Source: an uncultured Nocardioides sp. (lineage in GTDB: Bacteria > Actinomycetota > Actinomycetes > Propionibacteriales > Nocardioidaceae). From it: DNA of 64,000 nt. A model generated the notes under the pieces. The model saw only the letters and a program-made list of their open reading frames with translations, was not told where the DNA came from and made no database searches. Where the stretch lies: positions 656,294 to 720,293 of the forward strand of contig NZ_CANKZF010000002.1 of assembly GCF_947488515.1 (NCBI RefSeq), read 5' to 3'. The translations under genes and the position numbers were made by a program. This document shows, piece by piece, positions 46,702 through 55,973 of this stretch (positions are counted from its first letter, which is position 1; each line of letters begins with the position of its first letter).

Positions 46702-47436
46702 ATGCACCTCGAGCTGTTCACCCTCGCCGAGCGTCCCGACCTCATGGACACCTTCTGGGACATGGAGACGTCGTGGCCGGAGTTCATGAAGCACGACCCC
46801 ATCGGCAACGGCTACTACGCCTCGCTCGACCACTTCCGCGAGTTCGTGCTGGTCTGCCTCGACGAGTCGGGCCGGATGGTCGCCAAGGCGCACTCGGTGC
46901 CGTTCCAGCTCCCCGAGGGCGAGCTGCCAGACGCCGGCTGGGACTTCGCCATCCGCAGCGGCCTGCTGACCGAGCTGTGGGGCGAGGAGCCCGACGCCGT
47001 CACCGCGGTCGAGATCGCGATCGAGCCGGGCCTGCAGGGATCCGGCCTGTCGGGGCGGATCGTCGCCGCGCTGCGCGACAACGCCGGTCGGCTCGGCTTC
47101 TCCGAGCTGCTGGCGCCGGTGCGGCCCAACGGCAAGACCGACGTGCACGAGCCGGTGGCGGACTACGCCGCCCGCACCCGCGACGACGGGCTGCCCGTCG
47201 ACCCGTGGCTGCGCGTCCACGTGCGGGCCGGCGGGCGCATCGACCGGGTGGCGCCGCGCTCGATGGTCATCCCCGGCACGGTCGAGGAGTGGCGCGAGTG
47301 GACCGGGCTGCCGTTCGACACGACGGGTCCCGTCGTCGTACCCGGTGCGCTGGCGCCGGTCATGTGCGATGCCGAGCACGGCACGGCGACCTACGTCGAG
47401 CCCAACGTCTGGGTCAGGCACCCCACCGGCCGGTGA
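46702..47436 (+). CDS. GNAT-like N-acetyltransferase
   Basis: 244 residues. TAVEIAIEPGLQGSGLSGR corresponds to the GNAT motif A (Q/R-x-x-G-x-G/A) that binds acetyl-CoA pyrophosphate; the first half is helical and acidic. The substrate is unknown. Its ATG has AGGATGAGG upstream. It is convergent with the Nramp-like transporter 16 bases away. Confidence 0.72.
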   Translation: MHLELFTLAERPDLMDTFWDMETSWPEFMKHDPIGNGYYASLDHFREFVLVCLDESGRMVAKAHSVPFQLPEGELPDAGWDFAIRSGLLTELWGEEPDAVTAVEIAIEPGLQGSGLSGRIVAALRDNAGRLGFSELLAPVRPNGKTDVHEPVADYAARTRDDGLPVDPWLRVHVRAGGRIDRVAPRSMVIPGTVEEWREWTGLPFDTTGPVVVPGALAPVMCDAEHGTATYVEPNVWVRHPTGR

Positions 47437-47452
47437 GCCGCCGCTGCGGCCG

Positions 47453-48706
47453 TCACCCGCCCGCGACGGCCTTGCGGACCTCGTTGACGCACAGCGCGAG
47501 GAAGGCGAGCGCACACAGGACCATCAGCACGTTGGAGTGCAGCTTGTTGCGCCACTCCGCGGGCGTCCGGTCGGTGTTGAGCAGCCACAGCAGCGTGACG
47601 GCGAGGAACGGCATGAAGAACGCGCCGAGCACGCCGTAGGCGAGGATCAGCCACACCGGCTTGCCGAGGAACATCATCACCATCGGCGGGAAGGTGAGCC
47701 ACAGGATGTAGGCGCGGTACCACTTCCCGCCGGCGCGGGCGTCGGCCGCCTCGCCGTTGGTCACGTGGGTCATGAAGTCGGCGAACATCAGGCTGACGCC
47801 GTTCCAGACGCCGACCAGCGACGACATCGCCGCGGCCCAGAAGCCGAGGAGGAAGAGCTTGCCGGCCCACTGGCCGTAGCGGTCCTGCAGGACGACGCCG
47901 AGGTCGACGAGGCCCTGGTCGCCGCTCTCGATGGCGACGCTGGTCGAGTAGAGCAGCTCGGCGCCGACGACGAGGGTGGCCAGCACGAAGATGCCGGTGA
48001 CGAGGTAGGCGACGGAGTTGTCGATGCGCATGACGCGCATGTAGCGCGGGGTGTCCCAGCCCTTCTCGCGCAGCCAGTAGCCGTAGGCCGCGAGGGTGAT
48101 GGTGCCGCCGACGCCGCCGGCGAGGGCGAGGGTGTTGACCAGGCCGCCGTCGGGGATGCGCGGGGCCAGACCGGTCAGCAGCTCGCCGAGGTTGGGCAGC
48201 GTCAGCAGGGCCGCGCCGACCATGGTCACGAACATGATGCCGACGAAGAAGGCGAGCACCTTCTCGAAGACGCCGTAGCGACCGCTCCACACCAGCACCA
48301 GGCCGAGGAGGCCGGACAGGATGCCCCACCACGTGGTGGACAGGCCGCCCACCAGGCCCTGCAGCGCGAGTCCCGTGCCCGCCATGGCGGCGGCGCCGTA
48401 GACGAAGCCCCAGATGACGATGTAGGGCCCGAAGTACCAGGTCGTCCAGGCGCCCAGCGTGCGCCAGCCCTCGAAGATCGTCCGGCCGGTGGCGAGCGAG
48501 TAGCGGCCGGCGCCCTCGACGAGCACGATCTTCATGACGCAGCCGACGACCACGCACCACAGCAGGGTGTAGCCGAACTTCTGCCCCGCGATGAGGGTCG
48601 CCACCAGGTCGGCGGCGCCGACGCCCGTGGCGGCGACCACCAGGCCGGGGCCGACGATCTTCCATCGGGGGGCGGTGGACTGCTCGGTCGTCGAGGGGGT
48701 CGCCAT
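47453..48706 (-). CDS. Nramp-family-like transporter lacking the canonical metal motifs
   Basis: 417 residues with about 11 membrane helices and the Nramp scaffold (EGAGRYSLATGRTIFEGW, WNGVSLMFADFMTHV). The first helix reads GPGLVVAATGVGAADLVA where Mn/Fe Nramps have DPGN, and the sixth-helix MPH-like region is AYGYWLREKGW. The metal-coordinating Asp/Asn and Met are therefore absent. It could be an Nramp-related Mg2+ or other carrier. A 94-bp intergenic stretch separates it from the divergent ABC-F gene. Confidence 0.82.
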   Translation of the reverse strand: MATPSTTEQSTAPRWKIVGPGLVVAATGVGAADLVATLIAGQKFGYTLLWCVVVGCVMKIVLVEGAGRYSLATGRTIFEGWRTLGAWTTWYFGPYIVIWGFVYGAAAMAGTGLALQGLVGGLSTTWWGILSGLLGLVLVWSGRYGVFEKVLAFFVGIMFVTMVGAALLTLPNLGELLTGLAPRIPDGGLVNTLALAGGVGGTITLAAYGYWLREKGWDTPRYMRVMRIDNSVAYLVTGIFVLATLVVGAELLYSTSVAIESGDQGLVDLGVVLQDRYGQWAGKLFLLGFWAAAMSSLVGVWNGVSLMFADFMTHVTNGEAADARAGGKWYRAYILWLTFPPMVMMFLGKPVWLILAYGVLGAFFMPFLAVTLLWLLNTDRTPAEWRNKLHSNVLMVLCALAFLALCVNEVRKAVAGG

Positions 48707-48800
48707 GGCCCAGCACCCTACCGGTGGTCTGGACCAGTGGGTCGTGGCACTGTGCGTTATCCAGGCGACGAATCACCGGGTGACTTGCGAGAATCCTCGC

Positions 48801-50480
48801 GTGGGTCACGTGGATGTCGCCGGAGTGCGCTACGAGCTGCCGGACGGGCGGGTGCTGCTCGACGACGTCAGCTTCCGGGTCGGCGACGGGCAGAAGGTCG
48901 CGCTGGTCGGCGCCAACGGTGCCGGCAAGACCACCCTGCTGCGGATCGTCACCGGCGACCTGACCCCGCACGCGGGCGTGGTCACCCGCTCGGGAGGGCT
49001 GGGCGTGATGCGCCAGTTCGTCGGTCACGGTGGCGGGGACGAGACCGTCCACGACCTCCTGCTGTCGGTGGCCCCACCCCGGGTCCGGACGGCTGCCGAG
49101 GCGGTCGACGCTGCCGAGCTCGCGCTGATGGACGTCGACGACGAGCGCACCCAGATGGCGTACGCCACGGCCCTGGGGGAGTACGCCGACGCCGGCGGCT
49201 ACGACACCGAGGTGACGTGGGACGTGTGTACCACGGCAGCCATGGGGTTGCCCTTCGAACGCGCCCGTCACCGGCTGCTGAGCACGCTGTCCGGTGGCGA
49301 GCAGAAGCGGCTGGTGCTCGAGTACCTCCTGCGCGGCCCCGACGAGGTGCTGCTGCTCGACGAGCCCGACAACTACCTCGACGTGCCCGGCAAGATCTGG
49401 CTCGAGGGCCGGATCCGCGAGTCGGCGAAGACGATCCTGTTCATCAGCCACGACCGCGAGCTGCTGGACAACACCGCGACCCGCATCGTGACCGTCGAGC
49501 TCGGCAGCGCCGGCAACCTGGTCTGGACGCACCCGGGCGGCTTCGCGAGCTACCACGAGGCGCGGAGCGACCGCTTCGAGCGCTTCGAGGAGATGCGCCG
49601 CCGCTGGGACGAGGAGCACGCCAAGATCAAGGCGCTCGTGCTCCGGCTCAAGATCAAGTCGGAGTACAACGACGGCATGTCCTCGCAGTACCGCGCGGCC
49701 CAGACCCGCCTCAAGAAGTTCGAGGACGCCGGGCCGCCCACCGAGCAGCCCCGCGAGCAGCAGGTGAAGATGCGGCTCAAGGGTGGACGCACGGGCAAGC
49801 GCGCGGTCGTGTGCACCGACCTCGAGCTGACCAACCTGATGAAGCCGTTCGACCTCGAGGTCTGGTACGGCGAACGGGTCGCGGTACTCGGCTCCAACGG
49901 GTCCGGCAAGTCCCACTTCCTGCGGCTCCTCGCCGCCGGCGGCAGCGACCCCGACATCGAGCACCAGCCCGTCGGCGTACCTCCCGCAGCGGTCCCGCAC
50001 ACCGGCAGCGCCAAGCTGGGCGCGCGGGTCCGGCCCGGCTGGTTCGTGCAGACGCACGAGCACCCCGAGCTCGTCGGCCGCACCCTGCTGGAGATCCTGC
50101 ACCGCGGCGACAACCACCGCGACGGGATGGGCCGGGAGGCCGCCAGCCGGGTGCTGGACCGCTACGAGCTGGCGCACGCGGGCGAGCAGAAGTTCGAGTC
50201 CCTCAGCGGTGGGCAGCAGGCACGGTTCCAGATCCTGCTGCTCGAGCTGTCCGGAGCGACGCTGCTGCTCCTCGACGAGCCAACCGACAACCTCGACGTG
50301 CAGTCCGCCGAGGCGCTGGAGGCCGGGCTCGAGGCCTTCGACGGCACGGTGCTCGCGGTGACCCACGACCGGTGGTTCGCCCGCGGCTTCGACCGCTTCC
50401 TCGTCTACGGCGCCGACGGCGAGGTCTACGAGCCCGACGCCCCGGTGTGGGACGAGGGCCGGGTGTCGCGCGCCCGATGA
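48801..50480 (+). CDS. ABC-F family ATP-binding protein
   Basis: 559 residues, two ATPase domains and no membrane segment. Walker A motifs are GANGAGKTT (37-45) and GSNGSGKSH (about 364-372); signature motifs are LSGGEQKRL and LSGGQQARF; Walker B are LLLDEPDNYLDV and LLLDEPTDNLDV. The interdomain linker (about 230-320), rich in Arg/Glu, is the P-site tRNA interaction motif of ABC-F proteins, which act on ribosomes and may rescue stalling or protect from antibiotics. I chose the GTG at 48801; another GTG lies three codons later. The stop overlaps the GNAT start. Confidence 0.9.
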   Translation: MGHVDVAGVRYELPDGRVLLDDVSFRVGDGQKVALVGANGAGKTTLLRIVTGDLTPHAGVVTRSGGLGVMRQFVGHGGGDETVHDLLLSVAPPRVRTAAEAVDAAELALMDVDDERTQMAYATALGEYADAGGYDTEVTWDVCTTAAMGLPFERARHRLLSTLSGGEQKRLVLEYLLRGPDEVLLLDEPDNYLDVPGKIWLEGRIRESAKTILFISHDRELLDNTATRIVTVELGSAGNLVWTHPGGFASYHEARSDRFERFEEMRRRWDEEHAKIKALVLRLKIKSEYNDGMSSQYRAAQTRLKKFEDAGPPTEQPREQQVKMRLKGGRTGKRAVVCTDLELTNLMKPFDLEVWYGERVAVLGSNGSGKSHFLRLLAAGGSDPDIEHQPVGVPPAAVPHTGSAKLGARVRPGWFVQTHEHPELVGRTLLEILHRGDNHRDGMGREAASRVLDRYELAHAGEQKFESLSGGQQARFQILLLELSGATLLLLDEPTDNLDVQSAEALEAGLEAFDGTVLAVTHDRWFARGFDRFLVYGADGEVYEPDAPVWDEGRVSRAR

Positions 50481-51505
50481 GCCTGCGCATCTCCCCGGTC
50501 GACCCGACCGACGACACCGCCTTCGCGGCCTGGCACCACGTCTACGACACCTCGACGAAGCACGAGCTGGGCGAGGTGGCGACGCCGTGGCAGCTCGCGG
50601 AGCTGCGGGTGACGATGCAGGGGGTCGGCAGCCACAGCTGGTCGGGCGCCTGGGCGGCCGTCGCGGACGGGAGGACGGTCGGGGCGGGTTGGATGCGGAC
50701 GCCGCTGCTGGACAACCTCGAGCTCGCCGAGCTCGACGTCCACGTCCTCCCCGCGCACCGCCGCGCCGGCACCGGCTCGGCGCTGCTGGCCATGCTCGAG
50801 GACGAGGCCCGCTCGCGCGGGCGTCGGGTGCTGACCGGTCTCTCGTCGTGGTCGTACGACGCCGGGACCGATGGTGAGGGTGCCGCGGGGCCCGAGTTCG
50901 CCCGGGTGCGCGGCTACGACCTGGCCCTGTCGGAGGTGCAGCGCGAGCTCCGGCTGCCGGTCGACGACGACCTGCTGGGCGGGCTCGCCGACGATGCGGC
51001 CCGCTCGCACCCGGCGTACACGCTGCGCGCCTGGAGCGGGCCCGTGCCCGACGACCTGCTGCAGGGCTGGGCCGGGATCACCTCGATCCTCGCGACCGAG
51101 GCGCCCACCGGCGACCTCGAGCTCGAGCCGGAGGCAGCCAGCACCGACGCGGTCCGCGAGCGCGAGGACACCGCCGCCCGGCAGGGGCGGACCAAGTACA
51201 ACGCCGTCGCGCTGTCGTCCACGGGCGAGGTGGTCGCCTACTCCGACCTCGCGACGACGGTCCACGAGCCCGGGCGCGCCTACCAGTGGGGCACCCTCGT
51301 GCGCCGCGAGCACCGCGGCCACCGGCTCGGCGTCGCGGTCAAGGTCGCCAACCTGCAGCTGCTGCAGCGCGAGCGCCCCGACATCACCCGGCTGACGACC
51401 TACAACGCCGAGGTCAACAGCCACATGATCGGCGTCAACGAGGCGCTCGGCTTCCGGCCGGTCGCTCGGCTGGGGGACTTCCAGAAGGTGCTCGACCGGC
51501 CCTGA
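50477..51505 (+). CDS. Tandem GNAT acetyltransferase
   Basis: 342 residues with two GNAT modules. The first has ELDVHVLPAHRRAGTGSALL; the second has WGTLVRREHRGHRLGVAVKV and a C-terminal ALGFRPVARLGDFQKVL. Coupled by ATGA overlap to the ABC-F gene. Similar double-GNAT proteins include mycothiol synthase, but the usual MshD signature was not verified and the context differs, so it is not assigned. Confidence 0.82.
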   Translation: MSLRISPVDPTDDTAFAAWHHVYDTSTKHELGEVATPWQLAELRVTMQGVGSHSWSGAWAAVADGRTVGAGWMRTPLLDNLELAELDVHVLPAHRRAGTGSALLAMLEDEARSRGRRVLTGLSSWSYDAGTDGEGAAGPEFARVRGYDLALSEVQRELRLPVDDDLLGGLADDAARSHPAYTLRAWSGPVPDDLLQGWAGITSILATEAPTGDLELEPEAASTDAVREREDTAARQGRTKYNAVALSSTGEVVAYSDLATTVHEPGRAYQWGTLVRREHRGHRLGVAVKVANLQLLQRERPDITRLTTYNAEVNSHMIGVNEALGFRPVARLGDFQKVLDRP

Positions 51506-51529
51506 GCGCCGATCCCCACGCTTTGGGGG

Positions 51530-51551
51530 GAGGTCGGGTCTGTCCGACCTC
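51530..51551 (+). promoter_or_regulatory. Hairpin before the glycosyltransferase pair
   Basis: GAGGTCGG (51530-51537) pairs with CCGACCTC (51544-51551) around GTCTGT. It lies between the GNAT stop and the glycosyltransferase RBS (AGGA at 51555). It may terminate the ABC-F/GNAT transcript or affect translation of the next gene. Confidence 0.5.
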
Positions 51552-51565
51552 GGCAGGATGGGCGG

Positions 51566-52600
51566 GTGCTCATGCCGGCCTCCCACCTCCGCGACGCCGA
51601 CCCTGCCGCGCCCCACCACCTGCTGCTCGGGCCCGACACGCACGGCGTCACGAGGTACGCCGGCGAGGTGGCGGACGCTGCTCGGGCACCGGTCGTCCGC
51701 GACGTCGCCCAGCTGGTGCCGGGGGCGGCGGTCCACCTGCACCTGACCGACCGGCTCCTGGGCAGCGACCCCCTCGACGCGGCGGCCGTGGTCGAGCAGC
51801 TCGCGCGCCGCGTACGCCTGACGGTCACGCTGCACGACGTCCCGCAGCCGACCGACGGGCCCGTCTTCGCGGCCCGCGCCGCGGCCTACGGCCGGATCGT
51901 GCGCGCCAGCCACGCATGGGCGACCAACTCGTGGCACGAGCACGACCTCGTCGACCGCTGGAGCGCGTCCGGTGCCCGCGGGACCGTCATCCCGCTGCCG
52001 GTGCCGGTCCCGGCGGGCCTCGACGGCCAGCCCGGTCGGCCCAGCCGTGCGGTGGTGGGAGCCGTCGCGACGGAGCCGGTGGTCGGCGTCTTCGGCTTCG
52101 TCTATCCCGGCAAGGGCCACCGGCAGGTGGTGCGCGCGGTGGCTGCGCTGCGCCGCGCCGGGACGATGGCGTCCGTGCGCGTCCTGGGTGACGCCGCGCC
52201 CGGCCACGCCGACGAGCTCGAGGCGCTGGTGCGCACGGGCCGGGACCGGGGCGTGCCCGTGGAGGTCACCGGCCGGGTGCCGGAGGACGACCTGGTCGGC
52301 GCCCTGCGCGGTGTCGCTGTCGGCGTGACGGCGCACCGCAACGTCTCCGCGTCCGGCAGCCTCAACTCCTGGATCGCCGCGGGCCGGCGACCCCTCGCGC
52401 GCGACGGTGCCTACACCCGGGAGATGGCGGCGCTCCGCCCCGGCACCCTCGACCTCTTCAACGACTCCACCCTGGTGCCCTGCCTCGACGCCGCGCTGCG
52501 CCGGCCGACCTCGACCTGGACCTCACCCGCGGCCGACCTGGGGCCGCGGCTCGAGGACACGGCAGCCGCCTACCGGGCGTGGTGGGCGACGGTCGGATGA
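51566..52600 (+). CDS. Glycosyltransferase, probable GT-B fold (GT4-like)
   Basis: 344 residues from a GTG (ATG at 51572 is an alternative). The half VVGVFGFVYPGKGHRQVVRA resembles the donor-binding start of GT4 enzymes, followed by GRVPEDDLVGALRGVAVGV. The N-terminal half has VTRYAGEVADAAR. A clear acidic GPGTGKE-type motif is missing: SASGSLNSWIAAGRRPLA occupies its place. Coupled to the next glycosyltransferase, probably acting on the same glycan. Confidence 0.75.
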   Translation: MLMPASHLRDADPAAPHHLLLGPDTHGVTRYAGEVADAARAPVVRDVAQLVPGAAVHLHLTDRLLGSDPLDAAAVVEQLARRVRLTVTLHDVPQPTDGPVFAARAAAYGRIVRASHAWATNSWHEHDLVDRWSASGARGTVIPLPVPVPAGLDGQPGRPSRAVVGAVATEPVVGVFGFVYPGKGHRQVVRAVAALRRAGTMASVRVLGDAAPGHADELEALVRTGRDRGVPVEVTGRVPEDDLVGALRGVAVGVTAHRNVSASGSLNSWIAAGRRPLARDGAYTREMAALRPGTLDLFNDSTLVPCLDAALRRPTSTWTSPAADLGPRLEDTAAAYRAWWATVG

Positions 52601-53868
52601 CCGCCCCGCCCCACGGCACCTCGGTTCCGGGCAACCGCTGGGACCTCGCACCCGACGCCGACCGGCGCCGACGGGTGTCGGTGGTGGTCACCCACTTCGA
52701 GCAGCAGGACCAGCTCGACCGCACCCTCGCGGCCCTGCGCCGCCAGACGCGCCCGCCGGACGAGGTCATCGTCGCCGACGACGGGTCCCGGCGGGAGCCG
52801 GCGGTCCCGGCCGGTGTGCGGCTGGTGCGGCAGCACGACGACGGCTTCCGGGCAGCCGCCGCGCGCAACCTCGGCGTGCAGGCCAGCACCGGCGACCTGC
52901 TCGTGCTGCTCGACGCCGACACCTCTCCCGAGCCGGCCTTCGTGGAGCGCATGGTCGCGCTCCCCGGGGCGCTCCCGGAGGCCCTGGTGGTGGGGCGCCG
53001 CCGACACGCCGACCTCGCGGGCACCTCGCCGGCGCAACCGGTCGAGCAGGTCGCGCCGGCGCTCGAGCTGCCCGAGCCCGCCTGGCTGCGCGACGCGTAC
53101 GCCGACAGCCGCGACCTGCTGGACGCCGACGCCAGCAGCCACCGCTTCGTCATCAGCGCGGTCCTCGCCTGCAGCCGGTGGTGGTACGACGAGGTCGGCG
53201 GCTTCGACGAGACCTTCCGCGCCTACGGCGGGGAGGACTGGGACTTCGCCCACCGGTCGTGGACCGCCGGCGGCCTGCTGGCGCACCGGCCCGACGCCGT
53301 TGCCTGGCACGACGGGCCCGACGCCGGCTCGCGGGACCGCGACCCTGCCGCGCTCCTGGCCGAGACCGTGGCCGTCGCGGACCGCACGTCCGGACCGATG
53401 ACGACGTGGCGGGGCCTCGCCCGCGGCCCGGCCGACCTCGTCGTCACCTGCGCCCCGGGCCTGGCCGACGCCGAGCTGATCGTCACGGTCGACTCGCTGC
53501 TGGCGGCGCTGCCGCGAACCGTCGTACGCGTCTCCGAGCGGCACCGTGGCCTGGTGGGCGCGGACCCGCGGGTGGTCGCGGCCGATGCGGACCTGCCCGC
53601 CTCCGCTCGCCTGCACCTCGAGGTGCGCGGGGGCCTCCTCGGTGACGCCGGCGCCTGGGCCGCGCTCCTGCACGCCCTCGACGGGTGCACGGGGTCCCGC
53701 GAGATCGGCAACGGCCGCGCCGAGCTGCGGGACCTGCGCCTCCTGCGCCGCGCTGCTCGGTGGGGCCGACCCGACCTTGCGCCGGCGGGACCGTCGCTCG
53801 CCACGTCGCTCCACCCCTGGTCCGAGGACGTCACCCTCGCTTCGTGGCTCGGCGGCTGGGCCGGCTGA
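52597..53868 (+). CDS. Glycosyltransferase family 2 protein
   Basis: 423 residues. The GT-A fold starts VSVVVTHFEQQDQLDRTLAA, with LLDADTSPEP as the metal-binding DxD and GGFDETFRAYGGEDWDFAHR as the acceptor-base region. A further ~170 residues have no clear family. The ATG overlaps the stop of the preceding glycosyltransferase. Glycan target unknown. Confidence 0.88.
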   Translation: MTAPPHGTSVPGNRWDLAPDADRRRRVSVVVTHFEQQDQLDRTLAALRRQTRPPDEVIVADDGSRREPAVPAGVRLVRQHDDGFRAAAARNLGVQASTGDLLVLLDADTSPEPAFVERMVALPGALPEALVVGRRRHADLAGTSPAQPVEQVAPALELPEPAWLRDAYADSRDLLDADASSHRFVISAVLACSRWWYDEVGGFDETFRAYGGEDWDFAHRSWTAGGLLAHRPDAVAWHDGPDAGSRDRDPAALLAETVAVADRTSGPMTTWRGLARGPADLVVTCAPGLADAELIVTVDSLLAALPRTVVRVSERHRGLVGADPRVVAADADLPASARLHLEVRGGLLGDAGAWAALLHALDGCTGSREIGNGRAELRDLRLLRRAARWGRPDLAPAGPSLATSLHPWSEDVTLASWLGGWAG

Positions 53869-53899
53869 CGCCTCACGGGCCGCGTGCTCGAATGGCGTC

Positions 53900-54694
53900 A
53901 TGACCACGCGCCGCGGCCTCTTCGTCGCCCCCTTCGACGCCCTGGCCGACCCGAGGATCGTCGGCGACCTCGCCGCCGAGGCGGAGGAGGCCGGCTGGGA
54001 CGGCTTCTTCGTCTGGGACCACCTGCTGTACGGCGACCGGGTGGCCGCCATCGCCGACCCGTGGACGTGCTGCGCGGCGATCGCCCTGCGCACCGAGCGG
54101 CTGCTGTTCGGGCCGATGGTGACCCCGCTGCCACGCCGCCGGCCGCAGGTGCTGGCCCGGCAGGCCGCGAGCCTGGCGGTCCTGTCCGGTGGCCGCTTCG
54201 TGCTGGGCCTCGGGCTCGGCGACGACTGGGTGGGGGAGTTCAGCGCGTTCGGCGACGAGGCGGACCCCAAGGTGCGAGGCCGGATGCTCGACGAGGGGCT
54301 CGCCGTCCTGACCGGCCTGCTGAGCGGCGAGACCGTCGACCACGAGGGTGAGCACCACGCCGCGCGCGACGTCCGGTTCCTCCCGGCGCCGCGGGTGCCC
54401 GTCTGGCTGGCCGGCCGCTACGGCAACCGGGCCCCGCTGCGACGTGCGGCGTCGTACGACGGCTTCTTCGTCATCGGGCTGGACGGTCCCGCCGACCTCG
54501 ACACCGTCACCGCCGACCTCGCCGCGCACGAGCCGGGGCCCGGGTACGACGTGGTCGTCGACCTGCAGCCCGACCAGGACCCCGACGCGTGGGTCGACCG
54601 CGGGGCGTCGTGGGTGCTCACCCGGATCGGACCGTACGACCTCGACCTCGACGACGTACGTCGGATCGTCCGGGCGGGACCGCGGCCGGCCTGA
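53900..54694 (+). CDS. Luciferase-like (LLM class) F420/FMN-dependent oxidoreductase
   Basis: 264 residues, TIM-barrel type. FVWDHLLYGDRV is the typical second strand, GPMVTPLPRRRPQVLARQAA the next and FVLGLGLGDDWVGEFSAFGD the flavin-binding stretch. In actinobacteria such enzymes mostly use F420. Substrate unknown. Start ATG at 53900, 31 bases after the glycosyltransferase. Confidence 0.85.
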   Translation: MTTRRGLFVAPFDALADPRIVGDLAAEAEEAGWDGFFVWDHLLYGDRVAAIADPWTCCAAIALRTERLLFGPMVTPLPRRRPQVLARQAASLAVLSGGRFVLGLGLGDDWVGEFSAFGDEADPKVRGRMLDEGLAVLTGLLSGETVDHEGEHHAARDVRFLPAPRVPVWLAGRYGNRAPLRRAASYDGFFVIGLDGPADLDTVTADLAAHEPGPGYDVVVDLQPDQDPDAWVDRGASWVLTRIGPYDLDLDDVRRIVRAGPRPA

Positions 54695-54700
54695 CCGCAC

Positions 54701-54747
54701 GTCGAGTGCGCAGGCCTACGGGGACCACTACCGCGTGCGCACTCGAC
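54701..54747. terminator. Long inverted repeat between the luciferase-like and WD40 genes
   Basis: GTCGAGTGCGCA (54701-54712) pairs exactly with TGCGCACTCGAC (54736-54747) with a 23-base loop. The right arm lies inside the 3' end of the WD40-like gene (its last codons). It may terminate both convergent transcripts. Confidence 0.5.
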
Positions 54748-55948
54748 CCCGTGCGAAGTGTCGGGCGAGGAACCACGCCAGCAGACCCGCAGCGACCGTG
54801 AGCACGCCGCGAAGGGCCCACGGCCACGGACCACGGTCCACGCCGTCGGGATCGACGACCTCGAGGGAGCCGGCGACCGACGACGCGAGCTGGAAGCGAC
54901 CGACGCCGTAGGACCCGAGGTCGGACATCCGCATGAGCGGGCGCGGGTCGGCGCCGTCGAGCGGCACGACCGACAGCGTCTGGTCGTCGGCCCCGTCCGC
55001 GAGCACCGTCAGCACCTCCGCGTCGCCCGCCCAGCCGAGCACGCGCCCCGGACCGGACAGGTCGAGCGGCAGCGCGTCGGGCACGGACGCGTCCCGACCG
55101 CCGGCGTCGACGAAGGACAGGCCGGTGGGGCTGCCGGGCGCGTCGACGCCGGGCGGCGCGCTGACCGGCTCGACGGTCGTGACGGCGAGGAGCCGTCCGT
55201 CGGGGGACCACGCGGCGGGGCCGGCGAGCACGCCGTCGACCTCGAGGCTGCGCCGGTTGCCGTCCTGCAGGTCCACCACCGTGATCCCGCCGGACTGCTC
55301 GACGGCGAGCTGCGAGCCGTCGGGGGAGAAGGCAGCGGCCGCGGCGGAGCCGTCGAGGTCGACGACCTCGGCAGAGTCGTCGGGGACGTCGAGCAGGGTG
55401 ATCCCGCCGGTGATCCGCCCGCCGGCGTAGGGGTTCGTCGCCTCGTCGGACACCAGGCTCGCGAGCGTCTCGCCGTCGCTCGACCACGCCAGCGGCACGA
55501 CGCTGCGTCCCGCGGTGAGCGCGTGCGTCGTGGTCTCGCCGGTGGTCAGGTCGACGATCACGACGTCGGGTCGCTCGATGTCATGGTCGCCGACCGCCAC
55601 CCGGGTGCCGTCGGGTGACAGCAGCATCGGCGCCGGGTCGCCCTGGGTCTCCGAGCCGGCCCGCTCCTCGGCGACGTCGACGCGGCGGTAGGTGTCGCCG
55701 CCGGCGCCGAGCACGACCGCCTGCGGGAAGTCGAGGAACTCGACGCCGTAGCCGTGCTGCCACAGCGCGACGACGGGTCCCGGCGGTGACGACGACACCG
55801 ACCCGGTCAGGTGGGAGTAGCCCGCCATCACCTCCGGCACGGCGGGCGTCGACACCGCTGCCGGGCTTCTGCCCAGCCCGGTGAGGACCACGACGATCCC
55901 GGCGACGACCGCGCCGACGACGGAGGGCACTGCGGCTGCCGGGGGCAC
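54728..55948 (-). CDS. WD40/TolB-like beta-propeller protein with membrane anchors
   Basis: 406 residues. Residues 7-27 form an N-terminal membrane helix and about 382-400 (TVAAGLLAWFLARHF) a C-terminal one. Between lie repeats such as MLLSPDGTRVAVGDHD, LAWSSDGETLASLVSD, AAFSPDGSQLAVEQ and AAWSPDGRLLAVTTV, at least four propeller blades. The propeller is probably outside the membrane. No enzymatic motif. Start GTG at 55948. Confidence 0.8.
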   Translation of the reverse strand: MPPAAAVPSVVGAVVAGIVVVLTGLGRSPAAVSTPAVPEVMAGYSHLTGSVSSSPPGPVVALWQHGYGVEFLDFPQAVVLGAGGDTYRRVDVAEERAGSETQGDPAPMLLSPDGTRVAVGDHDIERPDVVIVDLTTGETTTHALTAGRSVVPLAWSSDGETLASLVSDEATNPYAGGRITGGITLLDVPDDSAEVVDLDGSAAAAAFSPDGSQLAVEQSGGITVVDLQDGNRRSLEVDGVLAGPAAWSPDGRLLAVTTVEPVSAPPGVDAPGSPTGLSFVDAGGRDASVPDALPLDLSGPGRVLGWAGDAEVLTVLADGADDQTLSVVPLDGADPRPLMRMSDLGSYGVGRFQLASSVAGSLEVVDPDGVDRGPWPWALRGVLTVAAGLLAWFLARHFARGRVRTR

Positions 55949-55973
55949 GCCCGGAGTCTAGGGGCGTACGACG

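Noticed and set aside
47345..51505. 1,386-codon plus-strand frame ending in the double GNAT
   Set aside because: The upstream portion is antisense of the Nramp-like gene and out of frame with the ABC-F gene.
50477..51505. Mycothiol synthase (mshD)
   Set aside because: Two GNAT modules alone are not enough; the neighbours and visible motifs do not support that assignment.
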